From positions 62,001 to 126,000 of the forward strand of contig JABYQS010000034.1 of the NCBI GenBank assembly GCA_022592435.1: a stretch of 64,000 nucleotides of DNA, written 5' to 3'. Below, piece by piece: positions 23,200 through 33,611 of this stretch; the first letter of the stretch is position 1, and every line of letters begins with the position of its first letter. Source of the DNA: Cerioporus squamosus (lineage: Eukaryota; Basidiomycota; Agaricomycetes; Polyporales; Polyporaceae). The notes beneath the pieces were generated by a model. The model saw only the letters and a program-made list of their open reading frames with translations, ran no database searches and was not told where the DNA came from. Both the position numbers and the translations under genes were made by a program.

Positions 23200-23742
23200 T
23201 CATGCTCTAAAGAGCGGTTCGCGGCGGCGAGGAAAGCACCCACTGCTCAGGGGCCCCTCTGGTGCGAACAGGTCCCTGAGCGGCCTTGCATTTCCCAAGT
23301 GCGGGACGGAACAGAGGAGAAAAGGTACGACGTACCTCGAAGCACGATAAGCTGCTAGTTGACCAAGCGTCTTAGCTCCGTCGCTCCACCGAAGAATGCA
23401 CATGTGCTCGTATATTCTTTCGAAGCCCGCACGGTTGGTATAACGGACACGCGAGCTTGAAACAGCAACGCCACGAAGCCCAAGCACGCTATAGGCATCT
23501 TTCCCTCGGGTTAGTGCATCTCAAGGGAAGGGGTGATTTAGGTAATCCTCACGGCGAACAAAGAGCATCCTCCGCCACGGCTTGTCAACAAAGCGAGCTT
23601 GTCTCCTGATTCGCTCTGCTTGAAGAATGTTCACGTCTTCCAGAACCTGGCTGGCTCGGTGACGAGTGCGCTGCCGGCCACGCTGCGTGTCGTGCTGCGT
23701 GCGAGATCGCTGCGAGATTGGCTGCAGGCCATGAACTGCCAT
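23200..23742 (-). pseudogene. Hypothetical exon-like segment with an in-frame TGA
   Basis: One reading frame gives QAERIRRQARFVDKPWRRML, then FVRREDYLNHPFP, a TGA stop, then DALTRGKDAYSVLGLRGVAV and RYTNRAGFERIYEHMCILRW. A 51-nt frame-preserving intron (gtacgt...gcaag, about 23329-23279) leads to a terminal RPLRDLFAPEG exon. Composition on both sides of the stop is similar, so either a nonsense change has hit a real gene, a small intron was missed, or the upper part is a separate gene. I do not recognise the protein. Confidence 0.3.
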
Positions 23743-26539
23743 CGATCAGGGTTTTCGCTCGTCGGCCCGTGGTGAAGTCGCGGGAGAAGGGTAGTGACGT
23801 AGCACGCGCCAGGAGAGCAAGCAGCCCCACGCCGGCATTCCCAACCCCATCTCCAATGCCGGTGTGTACGATGCGCAGGCAGAAGGCGACCTTCGGCACG
23901 TGTATCGCGCCCTCCCTGATCGATTGTCACCGATATAGGAAAACCCAGCACCGTCGGGATGGTCACTCACTAGCGGAGGCCGGATAGGTGGAGTAAAATA
24001 GCACTGTGACCAGGGCGGTTCATGGCTACGGGCAGTAGAAGAGAGTGCAACCCACGAGGGTGTCTTCCACCAGGAGGCCTGTGAGCAGATGAGAGGATGC
24101 CGATGGCCGAAGGCGGAAAGCAGATCGAGGGTGCGAACATCGAAGGGTCCCGCGCTTTGGCACGGCGGACGAACGGCACAAGAGACGAGGGGCTTGTGTT
24201 ACTGGGCATTGTCGTAGAGGTTCGAGGACGTTCCTCCGGCCACTGGTTTGGTACTGGGTATGCTCGCACGGACGTCCCAGGCGGTATTCAAACTCAGTGA
24301 TGAATGAGTCCAAGACGAAAGCGGGATGGCCGGTAACTTGTCCAGCAATCGATCATAAGAACGAGCGGAGTGCACACGAAATGAAAACTCACCGGCGATG
24401 GCCCCCTGGGGCTCGACCCGTCCTCGCAGCTGTCCCGACGAGCTCATCTGCGAAGCATGTTGCCGTCGTCGCAGGCCGGAAAGCAGCATCCTAGTCGGAG
24501 ACGAAGCGCACCCACGTCGAATGCCGTGCGCCGGCAGCGTGTACGCCGGCATCGAGATGAAGCAGGAGATCCGGTAAGAACAATCGCAGTCAATAGTCGT
24601 CGTCGTTGCGGTCCAAGCGAAAAGGCGAAGATAAACCGCAGATTGGCGGAATGTCAACGACGAAATATCCGGTATTGACCGCCATGCAAAGGACCGCCGG
24701 GGAGCCGAAAAATGTCTAGCGAATGCAGCGGGAGATCGCGGGCACACGCGCCGTGACAGCGAACCCAGTTGCAACAGGCGTGTCCGCCCAGGTCATCGTG
24801 ACCTGGCTGCCTCGGCTTCCCTCCCTCAGTTGCAGAGTGTCATGTAGTGCGAGTGTCCCTTCCGGAAGCGCATACGGTGGCAACCTGGCGTGTCCCCTGA
24901 ACTTTAGGGCGGAGGGGCCGGGGAGGCATCACTCTTGCCGTGCCTTCGCATCGGCTGAAGTAGAGGACATCCTCGAACGCTCCAAGACTCTGTCTTCGAT
25001 ATCCCGGGGTGTGATCTGGGAGTTCCGCACGGCTCCTGTGGCTCTGCACGACTTGGCAGCCCTCCCAGACATCGTTCCGATGCGTTGATGCGTCCCAGCA
25101 CGACTCCTCCGGTAATCGTAGAGGAGGAAAAGACGCCTTGCAGTATCGTCGGGCGTGTCGATGCGCGTCTGTGCCTAAATGGCACAGACGCCCCCAGACC
25201 TTCATTTTGTTCACATCAGGCAGTGCGTATGAGCGCGAACAACGTAGAGCAGCTCACCACCACATGCATCTAGTACGTCGGGGTGCGACACTGGCATGGT
25301 CTCCAGGGGGCGTCTTTGATAGCTGGCGGATCGAGTCGGGGGCACATCGTGGTTCCAAACACCCAGGAGATGCCAGCGAGGTGTCAGCGGCGCGGGCACC
25401 ACACAAGTTGGCAGAAACGTTTAGCCTGCAGTTGACGTCCACCCGTCCGGATGCACTGATGTCGATGTCGATGTCCCGGACATGGTGGTTCTGCAGCACT
25501 CCCTGCACTCCAGGGTGTCTGTGCAGGGCGCCTAGCAATCTTAGCGACCGGACCGAAAGCGGCGGCCGGCGGACAGTGGCTGAAGTGCTGCGTGCGGCTG
25601 TGGGAGCCGCGAAGCAGGCTGGACATGGTTTCGAATCCTGCTGTCGCGAACGTCGAACCTCTCCCGGCTTCTCCTCTCCCACAGCCTCCGCGATTGGGAG
25701 GTCTCTCTCCTCATAAAGCGTACTTCTTCGCCACGCCCGTAGATGGGAATATTGAGCTACCGGAGGTTCTTGCCTGGGACGAGCAGCTGAGTCCCAGGGC
25801 TCCTGGTAACGCGGAACGCGCACGATATCTGCCAGGTGAGCTACCGAGCGACCGCTCAGTGACGCTACGCTGGCAGAGGCTCCCACAGATGAGACGCGTA
25901 GAAAGGTTCACCCTGGTTTTGAATGGCGAAGCAGGCAAGGTTCGTCTGCTCGTCAGCCAGCGTACGCAAGCCTTAGGTCATAGGCACCCGGGCAGCTGTG
26001 ACGCGTGCAATGCCGCATGCAATGGGTCGGTCGGTACGGCGAACGCGGACCATGTGGAGAAGGCGTACAAATCGACCGTACGCCAGATGCGATTGCAGGT
26101 AGGAAATAATCTAGATACAGGCTGGTGCTACATCCATGTGAGACACATACTAAAACGAAGGGTGTACGGTGAATAGGGATGTAGGAAGAGAGGGGCAGAG
26201 CACGGAGGCTACGGAGCATGAACACGAATGCACAAATAAGTGAAGACGAATAAACGAACGAAGATAAGTAATAGCCAATCGAAGGCGCTCTAGAGTTCTG
26301 TCACATTACTGCATACCGCACAAATACTACCGTACGACGGCCCCGGAGTCGGCTACCCCGGAGCTCATGGCGACATGTCATGATCGTTGCTTTTCAGCGC
26401 GGACCTAGGTACATGGCTCGGAGAGGCCTCCTGAGCACAGCAAGCAGTCCCAGTCAGTACCGCCTGTCGCTACCACATTATGACTGAGAGCGCTCACCTC
26501 CTTGCCAGACCGCAGTCAGAGCCTGCGATCGCAGCTCGT
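23743..26539. other. Unassigned region; scattered open frames
   Basis: Open frames occur on both strands without conserved motifs. The best are plus-strand 25592-26176, with a proline-rich start (PLPASPLPQPPRLGG) and YFFATPVDGNIELPEV, and minus-strand 24774-24199. A tRNA-like string near 25560-25640 fails as a tRNA. A perfect 11-bp hairpin lies at 25165-25191. From about 26180 to 26539 is AT-richer 3' flank of sesquiterpene synthase 2. Confidence 0.3.
25165..25191. repeat. 11-bp perfect inverted repeat, 5-nt loop
   Basis: GCGTCTGTGCC at 25165-25175 and its exact reverse complement at 25181-25191 enclose TAAAT. A short C-run follows. It lies in sequence without an assigned gene; it could be a structured RNA element or chance. 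Confidence 0.6.
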
Positions 26540-27802
26540 CTAGGCATGGACGCGCTGGGGGAGCAGTGCAATCTGCCGTGTCTTCTTGACAGTGTGGCCC
26601 TCCTTGCCGAAGTAGCGCTCCGTCTCGAAGCTCCATTCGGCATTGGCGATGATCCAGTCCTCGAGACCCTGGATGTAGAGCGCGACCGCCCGGTCGATCT
26701 CGGGGCTCCACGACGGGACGACCTTCCGGCACTCGAAGAACCAGTTCAAGGTCTTCTCCCAGAGCTCACCCGCCTGCTCGATGGCGGTCTGGCGGTCGAC
26801 GCCGTTCTGCGCCATGAGAACGCAGACGAGGTTGTGCGTCTGCAACGCCGCCCGTCAGGACAAATACATAGACGACATGAGGATGACAAACTGACGTCGC
26901 CGCGTGCCTGCTCGGCATTGTAGGAGAGGACGTCCTGCGCAGGTAGATCCGGTTAGCCGGAGGGAAAATTGCACATACAATGCGGAGTACTTACGTTCGC
27001 CCACGAAACGAGATCGTTCGTGGCGTCGGACAGGGCTTTGATGATGGGGTGCTCGATGACGTCGTCGGGGAGATCAATGTTCGCAGCGTACTCGATGAAC
27101 GCGAAACCGGTTTTGCACCCGCTCGTGTCGCGCCGGAGAAGGATGTACTCCTCCAGCTCCGGGATATTGTGGGAGCCACGGTCAGCTGCCTGCTGCATGA
27201 TGGCCTGGAAGTACGTATCGAGCGTCGACATGAGGCGCTGTTGGCACCCAGGACCTGCGGTCTCCTGCATGCGCACCCAGAACCTGGCGACGGTAGCAAA
27301 AGCCAAACAATAAGGCACGGCACGTGAGCATCAACAATTTCTCGACACTGGGAATCCCAGGAACGTATGGCAGATAGATGGACACTCACGACTTCGTTAG
27401 CCTGTGCGCGGCGGTGTCTGAGTGATAGCTGTGCGGCCAGTACAGCGTGTTCATGACACACTCCGCGAGACCGCGTGTACCGGTCGTGTCGAACTCATCT
27501 GTCCAGTCGTCGAGGGTGAAGAGGAAGTTCATGAAGTCGGTACAGACGCGGAGCTCGTCGAACGTGCAGTCGATATAGCACATGCCGGAGAGGAGACCCG
27601 CGTTCAGGGTGAGGAACTTCTTCGTCTGCTTCTCCGAAAAGTTGGCCATGCTGAGAAGCCACTCCTCCGACTGGCGGGACACTTCGCGTTCTTGAGCATG
27701 GCAGCGGAGGGGGTAGGGGATAGGCGAGATGAAGTCGGGGAACTTGAGGATGACCCCTTCCGAGTCGGTGGAGGTGACGGGGTTAGCAGGAGCTACAGCC
27801 AT
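26540..27802 (-). CDS. Sesquiterpene synthase 2 (class I terpene cyclase)
   Basis: Four exons (27802-27390, 27283-26995, 26934-26896, 26839-26540) give 346 residues. The first Mg2+-binding motif is in FTLDDWTDEF (Asp98, Asp99, Asp102, Glu103). The NSE motif is Asn234-Asp235-x-x-Ser238-x-x-x-Glu242, read across an exon junction as N|DVLSYNAE. The Arg-Tyr pair is in ETERYFG near the C terminus. It is clearly paralogous to the synthase at 13.1-14.3 kb (shared MNFLFTLDDW, TAGPGC, EEY.LLR.DTSGCK) and opposite in orientation. It has one extra intron, between ARGD and THNL, that synthase 1 lacks. The start at MAVAPANPVTS is preferred over an in-frame Met further upstream, because the family starts near there. 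The product is unknown. Confidence 0.93.
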
Positions 27803-29384
27803 GGTTGTACAGAAGGGAGGAGGAAGGCGGAGTACAAACACACAAGCGCAGGAAGGAAAGAGCGTGGCGCACCGAGCACAGTTTGACACGGTGCGGCCTT
27901 ATATACGGATGCGGATGATGCGGAGCGACCGGGAGGCAGGGAAAGCCGCCGTATTGTTTTGTGAATGAGGCATGGCGAATCTGTCAAGCGACTATGGATG
28001 GATGCTGATCCTAATTGGTAAGGACCGACGGGTGATCGCCGGTTATCAATGTTCGTGTTAGGAATAGACGACTGACTTCACGCTGGGCGGTGAGCGTCCC
28101 GCCGCCGCCGCCCGCGCGCAGTTTGCTCTCGATATCCTATCCCCCGCGTTAGCATCGCATCAACCTCCTACAAGACGCACCAGGGGTTTCCACAAAGAAC
28201 ACGGCCCCTCTCTGAGGCCCGCTCAGACAAGAACGAGCGTTGATAGGCATTGATTCCAGGAACAGGACCGAGCACGACAACGCCAGGGATAGGAGCGTGC
28301 GGACCATCGTGTGCGAAAAGCACGGAGCCGTTGGCGTGTTCCCATAGCCGTGTTGGCAGCTTTCAATCGGCACGAATGCCCGACGCGCGACAACCCTGAC
28401 GGGAAGGCCGAGGAGGGCCCCAGATGCAAACAATAGACCTCCATATTGCCGGCCCTTGATGGTGAGACATGAGGCCGGCGCAGTTTTTGTCCAGCTGGTC
28501 GGATTGGGACAAGACATACGGACGTGCAGCGCGCTACGCCAGATAGGTTAGGCATCTCAAGCCGATTTGCACTCAAGACACGTTGCGACCTAGGAAAAAA
28601 CATAAGATGGGCGTTAGCACGGCAGGCAATTGTTTTGAACACTTACGAGAGGGCATAAGGCATTAATTTTGCCGGGCTGTACGGCGACCGATTCCCTAGC
28701 TGGCGGGCACGGTGACTCGCTGAAACAAAAGAGGGCTGCCGAACACGTAAGTTCAGACGGGGAAGGCTGACTCGGAGTCGGACCAACTGTCGCCTTTCGG
28801 TCAGCGATTGGAGATTGACAGGCTCCGCTTCATTAACGAGCACAAACTGAGCGCGAGCAATCAAGGGTCGGCGCAGACAATAGGCAGGGAAATTGGTATG
28901 TTTCAGCCGGCAGCGTCAGGTAGGACGTGATTGTGGTCATCAGCAAGCTTGAGCGCAAAGCCACAGGGCAGCCCGCCAGCCACACGCTGCCACGCACGGA
29001 CCCGTAGATCAGTCGGCGATGCGCGTACAAGCCCCGCGTCGGCCGCATGTTCGCACTCCGTCGCAGTCCGACTCTGTCCGTCAGGACCTGCCACAGAGTC
29101 CGCCTAAGTCCGCCCAGTAACCAGTTGCACACTCCGCGAGCGCATCTGGTTCCGCTGGCGGTGCGCGTGAGGTCGCGTCTTTGACTGCATCTCGTGCATC
29201 CGACTCGCGTCGTTTCACCTCCGTCTATCTGTTCAACCAGTGTTCACCTGAGCGTTGCCAGGCTCGGCTGCCACATCGTACGCACTGTCGGGAAACGCTA
29301 TCTTCTTCCATCTCGAATCCTGCGACCGCTAGTCCTTATTTCCTCCTCGACGACCATAACAATAACTTGGATCGATCGTCTGAC
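27803..29384. other. Intergenic region, no gene supported
   Basis: About 1.6 kb between the divergently oriented terpene synthase 2 and HSBP1-like genes. Open frames are short and unlike any family. A run of ccgccgccgcc lies near 28100. Confidence 0.4.
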
Positions 29385-29939
29385 ATGCCGCCGCCTACCC
29401 AGTCCTCTCCCGCTCTCCCGCTCAACGTCGCTCCGGGATCTCGGCCCAGACCGCCCAGTCAACCCTCTCCACCGCCTCCTCAACTACAGCCGGTGCCGCC
29501 AAATCCGCGACAAGTGCACCGGACATATCGAGTCCCCACGAACTGACGGCGTTTGTACGCAGCGGTAATCTTCCTCCAGTCCGCTCCATACTGATCCATA
29601 CTCCCGCTACGTGTCTCGGACGATCTTGTGTGTGGCTGGCTGTGTGGCGTGCCATGTCTGTAGGTGGAGTCTCTGCTCGAGCAGCTCGACCAGAAGTTCG
29701 AGGACATGTCCAGCCAGATTCTCGACCGCAGTAAGTCCCCTCTTCCCAGTCACCATCCGCGCCCGACTCGGACGTCTCATAACCCCGTGTCGACAGTGAC
29801 ACAGATGTCCAGCAGAGTCGACGCGTTGGAGGCTTCCATACATGATATCATCAGCAGCGATACACCCGCGCCCCCCTTGCCTCCCAGCCTCCCGCAGTCT
29901 CCCTCGATTCCTCAGCGGAAGAGCACTTCCAGTGGATAG
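29385..29939 (+). CDS. HSBP1: Heat shock factor-binding protein 1 (HSBP1)-like
   Basis: Three exons (29385-29513, 29664-29730, 29797-29939) give 112 residues. A Pro/Ser-rich lead (1-43) is followed by the HSBP1 coiled coil at about 44-80: VESLLEQLDQKFEDMSSQIL, DR, then MTQMSSRVDALEASIHDII. The MSSQI..R....SSRVD.LE..I pattern is the family hallmark. A proline-rich tail ends in KSTSSG. Animal HSBP1 is a small trimeric coiled-coil protein that binds the HSF1 oligomerisation region and dampens heat-shock transcription; fungal function is inferred. The intron inside the coiled coil splits the Met codon after DR, and the join is exact. Confidence 0.85.
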
Positions 29940-31386
29940 GACTCGGATCCTTGACAGTTTGGCGTCATCGCAGTGATTATGGATGTCATTTATTGTATGT
30001 AATCCTCTCTATACCCTACAGTGCGTCCTCAGTACGCTCCCGAGTCTTCGCAGTGTATTCTCCGCGGTATATCAGCGCAGTGTGCGCGCGGTCCCACGAT
30101 CCGGTATTCATGCGCGAGTCGTCCCACGCCAGATTGTTCAGCCCGGAACATGCAGACGTACGAATGCTAGTATAGGTGGCGTTTGAGAACAGCCTGGCGC
30201 AGAGGCGCTTCTGGAACGATGCTCCCCCTCTACTGCACCCTCAGGCGTTACGCCCAGAGTGTCGGCTCTGCTGCCACCCACGGCGCAATGTTATTGCATC
30301 GTCGTATGCACCCAGCGCATCGACTCCTCTGCCTCGCGGTGAGTGCGAGGCTCGTTTCTCGGGAGTGCCGTACGTCTCGCCGCCACCAATTCACCCAGCC
30401 CCAAAGAGGCCATCCCATCTCCCACTTATCACCCACAACGAACGTCTGAAGGTAGATTCTGTCGCCCGTGACTGCTGTTGCAGAACCGATGTAATGGTGT
30501 TTGACCCGAAGCTTCGCATGGCGCGCGTACGGAAGAGCCCGCATGATTGCAAGGAAGCTCCGCTGGAAGGATGTTCGCACCCATCGCGGCGTCGAAAGCC
30601 CCCCGCGAACGCGCCATGACAGGTCTACAGCTTCCGTGCAACCACCGATGTGGAGAAGCCAATTTGACACGCGCAACCACCTCAGGACATGGTCACTGTC
30701 ACTGTCGTCTTGGCCCACCAATTGAGGGGAAACGCAGCAGGCCCTCTGCTTGCTCAAACGGTGTGATCGTCAATGCACGACTGCTCCCGGTCGACCTGGC
30801 ATTACAGCGTGTGCTGTCCGATGGACCCGCTCCGACGCTGCGACTACGGCAGTGTGGCGTAGTATCCGTGCAAGTCTCTTGTCTTTTCTGACCTCCAACC
30901 GCTGACGAGCATTGCTGCGCCCCTGGAATGGAACGTCGATGTCGATGTCGCAAAGATGCATCCCGCCAATGTCAACGTCGCTACCCAGCCTTGAGGCTTG
31001 GATGTGCGATTGCGCCGGCCCACGTGAAACACCGCAACACGACGGAACAGAGCACTATGTTCGCTGTCGGTCGTCCGCCGCTAATCGTTGAGATGGTCCG
31101 CTACGGTCAGCGAATCTGGGGGCGCACCAGCACCCGAGCCCCATCTCCGGGTTTGTTGCGTGTAAGCTCCGTTTCAATGTTGCCACTATACGTACATGTT
31201 CCCGTGAGCCGGTGCAATACCACGCTCGGACCTAGAAGTACCGTAACTCCTGATCCAGTACCCAGAAATATTTCTCCCTCTCCACCGGCTCCTGGGGATC
31301 CCGGCCGGCTCATGCTCCAAGAAGAACGCTGTGGGTATGACAGGCAGAAGGTGGACACCGAGCTGACCGCGACCGCACATCGGGTC
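29940..31386. other. Convergent intergenic region, no gene supported
   Basis: About 1.4 kb between the 3' ends of the HSBP1-like and GET4 genes. A 169-codon open frame on the minus strand (30757-30248) and a 147-codon frame on the plus strand (30176-30619) overlap each other. Neither has recognisable domains and at most one could be real. The trinucleotide-like gtcgatgtcgatgtcg near 30935 is a minor repeat. Confidence 0.35.
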
Positions 31387-33022
31387 TCAGTCTAACCCGG
31401 GCGTCGACGTCGGTGCCGCTGGGGGAAGGGTCCTGCGCACAGGCGCTGCCGCAGTTGGTGCCCCACCTCCGAACATGGCGGATATCATGTCGCCTAGCGG
31501 GTTGGCCTGCTGGCCGCGTGGAGGGGGGATTGCGAAGTATAGTTCCGCGATATCAATGAGTGCCTGCGGGCATGGGATTCAGCGTGTCAGATGTGAATAT
31601 AATGCGGATGGGATCGCAGCGAGCGGTAGCAGAAGAGAAGAGAAGGGCCACTGGCGTTCAAACAACGTCCGAGATATCTTTGACGCCTTTGCAGGGTTGC
31701 GATCGTGCGAGATGGGATATCCCTCAGCCTCTATCAGATGAACCTGAAGCGGGCGATGCATGGAGCATATTGACTAGAAGCGTCATGACGATCCTCTCGC
31801 AGAAGAATACAGGGCAACCGCGCGAATAGCGATGGCGAGATGCGACGTCTGACGCTGAGGAGATGAAACACCACAAGGAGGAACCGAGCACTCACCTTCC
31901 GAACTTCTCTGTTGGCAACCAGGCCACCTCTGCTCTGGTACGTGCCACATAGCCGAACCCATGCTTCCCTCATTGCCTTGTTCTTGTCGCCCTGCGCACG
32001 TTGACACGCTCGTACCGCGAGCTGCGCGAAATTGACAGCCAACTCTTTGGTGAATATGATCTCGTCCTGCTCGCCTTCTGATGGCTTTCCCACAGGAATC
32101 GGGGAAGTTTGGAGAGAGGAGAGCAACGAAGGGCGTCGCGAGGTCAGCTGAGAGACGAAGTGGATGATGAACGTCCTTGCAGCAAGGATATTGCCGTTCT
32201 GGAGATACCTGGTGCAGGTGCGACATTCAGCATCTGCGATATGCATGGAAAAATGAGCTTGATAGCTTACGGTAGCGTCCCGCGAAGAGCAAATGGCTCC
32301 GCGGATCCTTCAGGTCCCGCCCACTCGATGAACATCTCGGCGAGCAACCGGGCGCTGTCCCGCTTTCCCGCCGCAAGGAAATGTGGCTCTGCTGCGTCGA
32401 AAGTTCCCTCTGGATATCCACCGCAAAATTCCGATGAGAGACATGTCGCTGACTGTGCGTGCGGACGACGTACCTTTGTAGAGCAGTTCTCCTACGTAAT
32501 GGTGTAAATCCGGATCGCCGGCGGGATGAGGGCCAACTTTCGCAGTCCAACTGGACGTGGTCACAACGAGCACGTAGCGCAAATCAGGCAGGGACGCTTA
32601 CCCGATGGCCTTGTCAATGATGGTTTTCCTCCAGGAGCCCGACGGGCCCGCGAGTGCAATCAACTGCGTGAGGCGTCCTGAGACCAGCTCGACCGTCAGA
32701 CAGAGGCAGGAGATCGGGGATGGTTACAAGAAGGCACTCGAGACTCACCACGACTTTCATCGCTGACAGTCTCGCCCTTGCTCTCGTACACATCCAACAG
32801 GAAACTCGCAAGGTCTGTCCCGCTCCCTTGTTGCCCAACCTTCAGAAGCTCCCGGGCAGACTGGAAGAGGACATCTATGGCTGTATCATATTGACTCGAC
32901 TTGTTGTATCGGGACGCAAATGTTCGGGCCTTCTGATGCGCTTCATACGGTTGTCCGGACGCGATGAGAGGCAGGATCGCCTCGAGTGCTCGCGCAGACG
33001 ACGTCGGTCTAGCAGGAGGCAT
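31387..33022 (-). CDS. GET4: GET4, Golgi-to-ER traffic protein 4
   Basis: About six exons rebuild GET4, the alpha-helical scaffold that with Get5 links ribosome-released tail-anchored proteins to the Get3 ATPase. Exon 1 (from 33022) has PYEAHQKARTFASRYNKSSQ, YDTAIDVLFQSARELLKVGQ and GTDLASFLLDVYE, matching the family's N-terminal helical repeats. Later exons carry GPSGSWRKTIIDKAIG, GDPDLHHYVGELLYK, EPHFLAAGKRDSARLLAEMF, LQNGNILAARTFIIHFVSQL and AVNFAQLAVRACQRAQGDKN. The last reads ELYFAIPPPRGQQANPLGDM and ISAMFGGG, ending PGLD, TGA at 31387-31389; the NPLG..I..MFGG tail is diagnostic. It is divergent from ARV1, 589 nt away. Confidence 0.88.
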
Positions 33023-33611
33023 TGTTTGAGCTTGTCAGGGTCGCTCTAGTATAGAAACTTATAGCACAGATGTGTGGAAAGACAGTGATCTCGGTTAGAG
33101 GGATAGAAGGGCACGTCGTGGTTATGATCTAGTCGTCGTCCTCACGGCGGCGAGCGCGGTCCACCGAATGCGCGGCCCCGATGCGATCGCCCCGTATAGA
33201 TGTTGGCGCGATAGTGAGCGTCGTGGACAAGCGCAGACGCTACTTTCTCCCGTACCACGACCACCACTATAACCTCTACATACATCCGCACTCACTCGGC
33301 GCTGAGAACTAAGACCGGGATGCCAAGAGCATATTGAGTGTTCGAGAGTTCGGTGTTGGAAATTTGTTGTGGACCACCACATCCACCTCGGCTAATACAA
33401 GGTTGGACATCGTAATCGAATACATTTTGGACAGACAAGACTGAACCTCCTACCCCCACTAGGCCTCGAGCATATCACACTGATACATCTAGGTACGCCC
33501 CGTAACACACCAACCCTCGAAAGTTGTCCCACTGGTGGTCTGATTTGCTGAGTGCGAACCCTGCACGGTCATCAACATTGCTAGAACTTCTGGAAAGTCA
33601 GCCAAGGCGCA
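33023..33611. promoter_or_regulatory. Divergent intergenic region, GET4 / ARV1
   Basis: 589 nt between two outward-facing start codons, so the promoters of both genes should lie here. No further gene is seen. Individual elements were not resolved. Confidence 0.4.

Noticed and set aside
25560..25645. tRNA-like string with GGTTTCGAATCC and an A-box-like TGGCTGAAGTGC
   Set aside because: The T-stem does not pair around the loop and only four acceptor pairs form, so a functional tRNA is not supported.
26180..26540. Possible CRISPR-like or tandem repeats in the AT-rich flank of terpene synthase 2
   Set aside because: aataagtgaag/aataaacgaacgaag look repetitive by eye but have no regular unit or spacing.
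13121..27802. Whole 13-28 kb stretch as a classical terpene biosynthetic gene cluster
   Set aside because: No P450, oxidoreductase or transporter lies between the two cyclases, and conserved housekeeping genes (PSMD10, TFB2) do.
30248..30757. Minus-strand 169-codon open frame between HSBP1-like and GET4
   Set aside because: No recognisable domain, and it overlaps an equally long plus-strand frame. Kept only as a remark in the intergenic entry.
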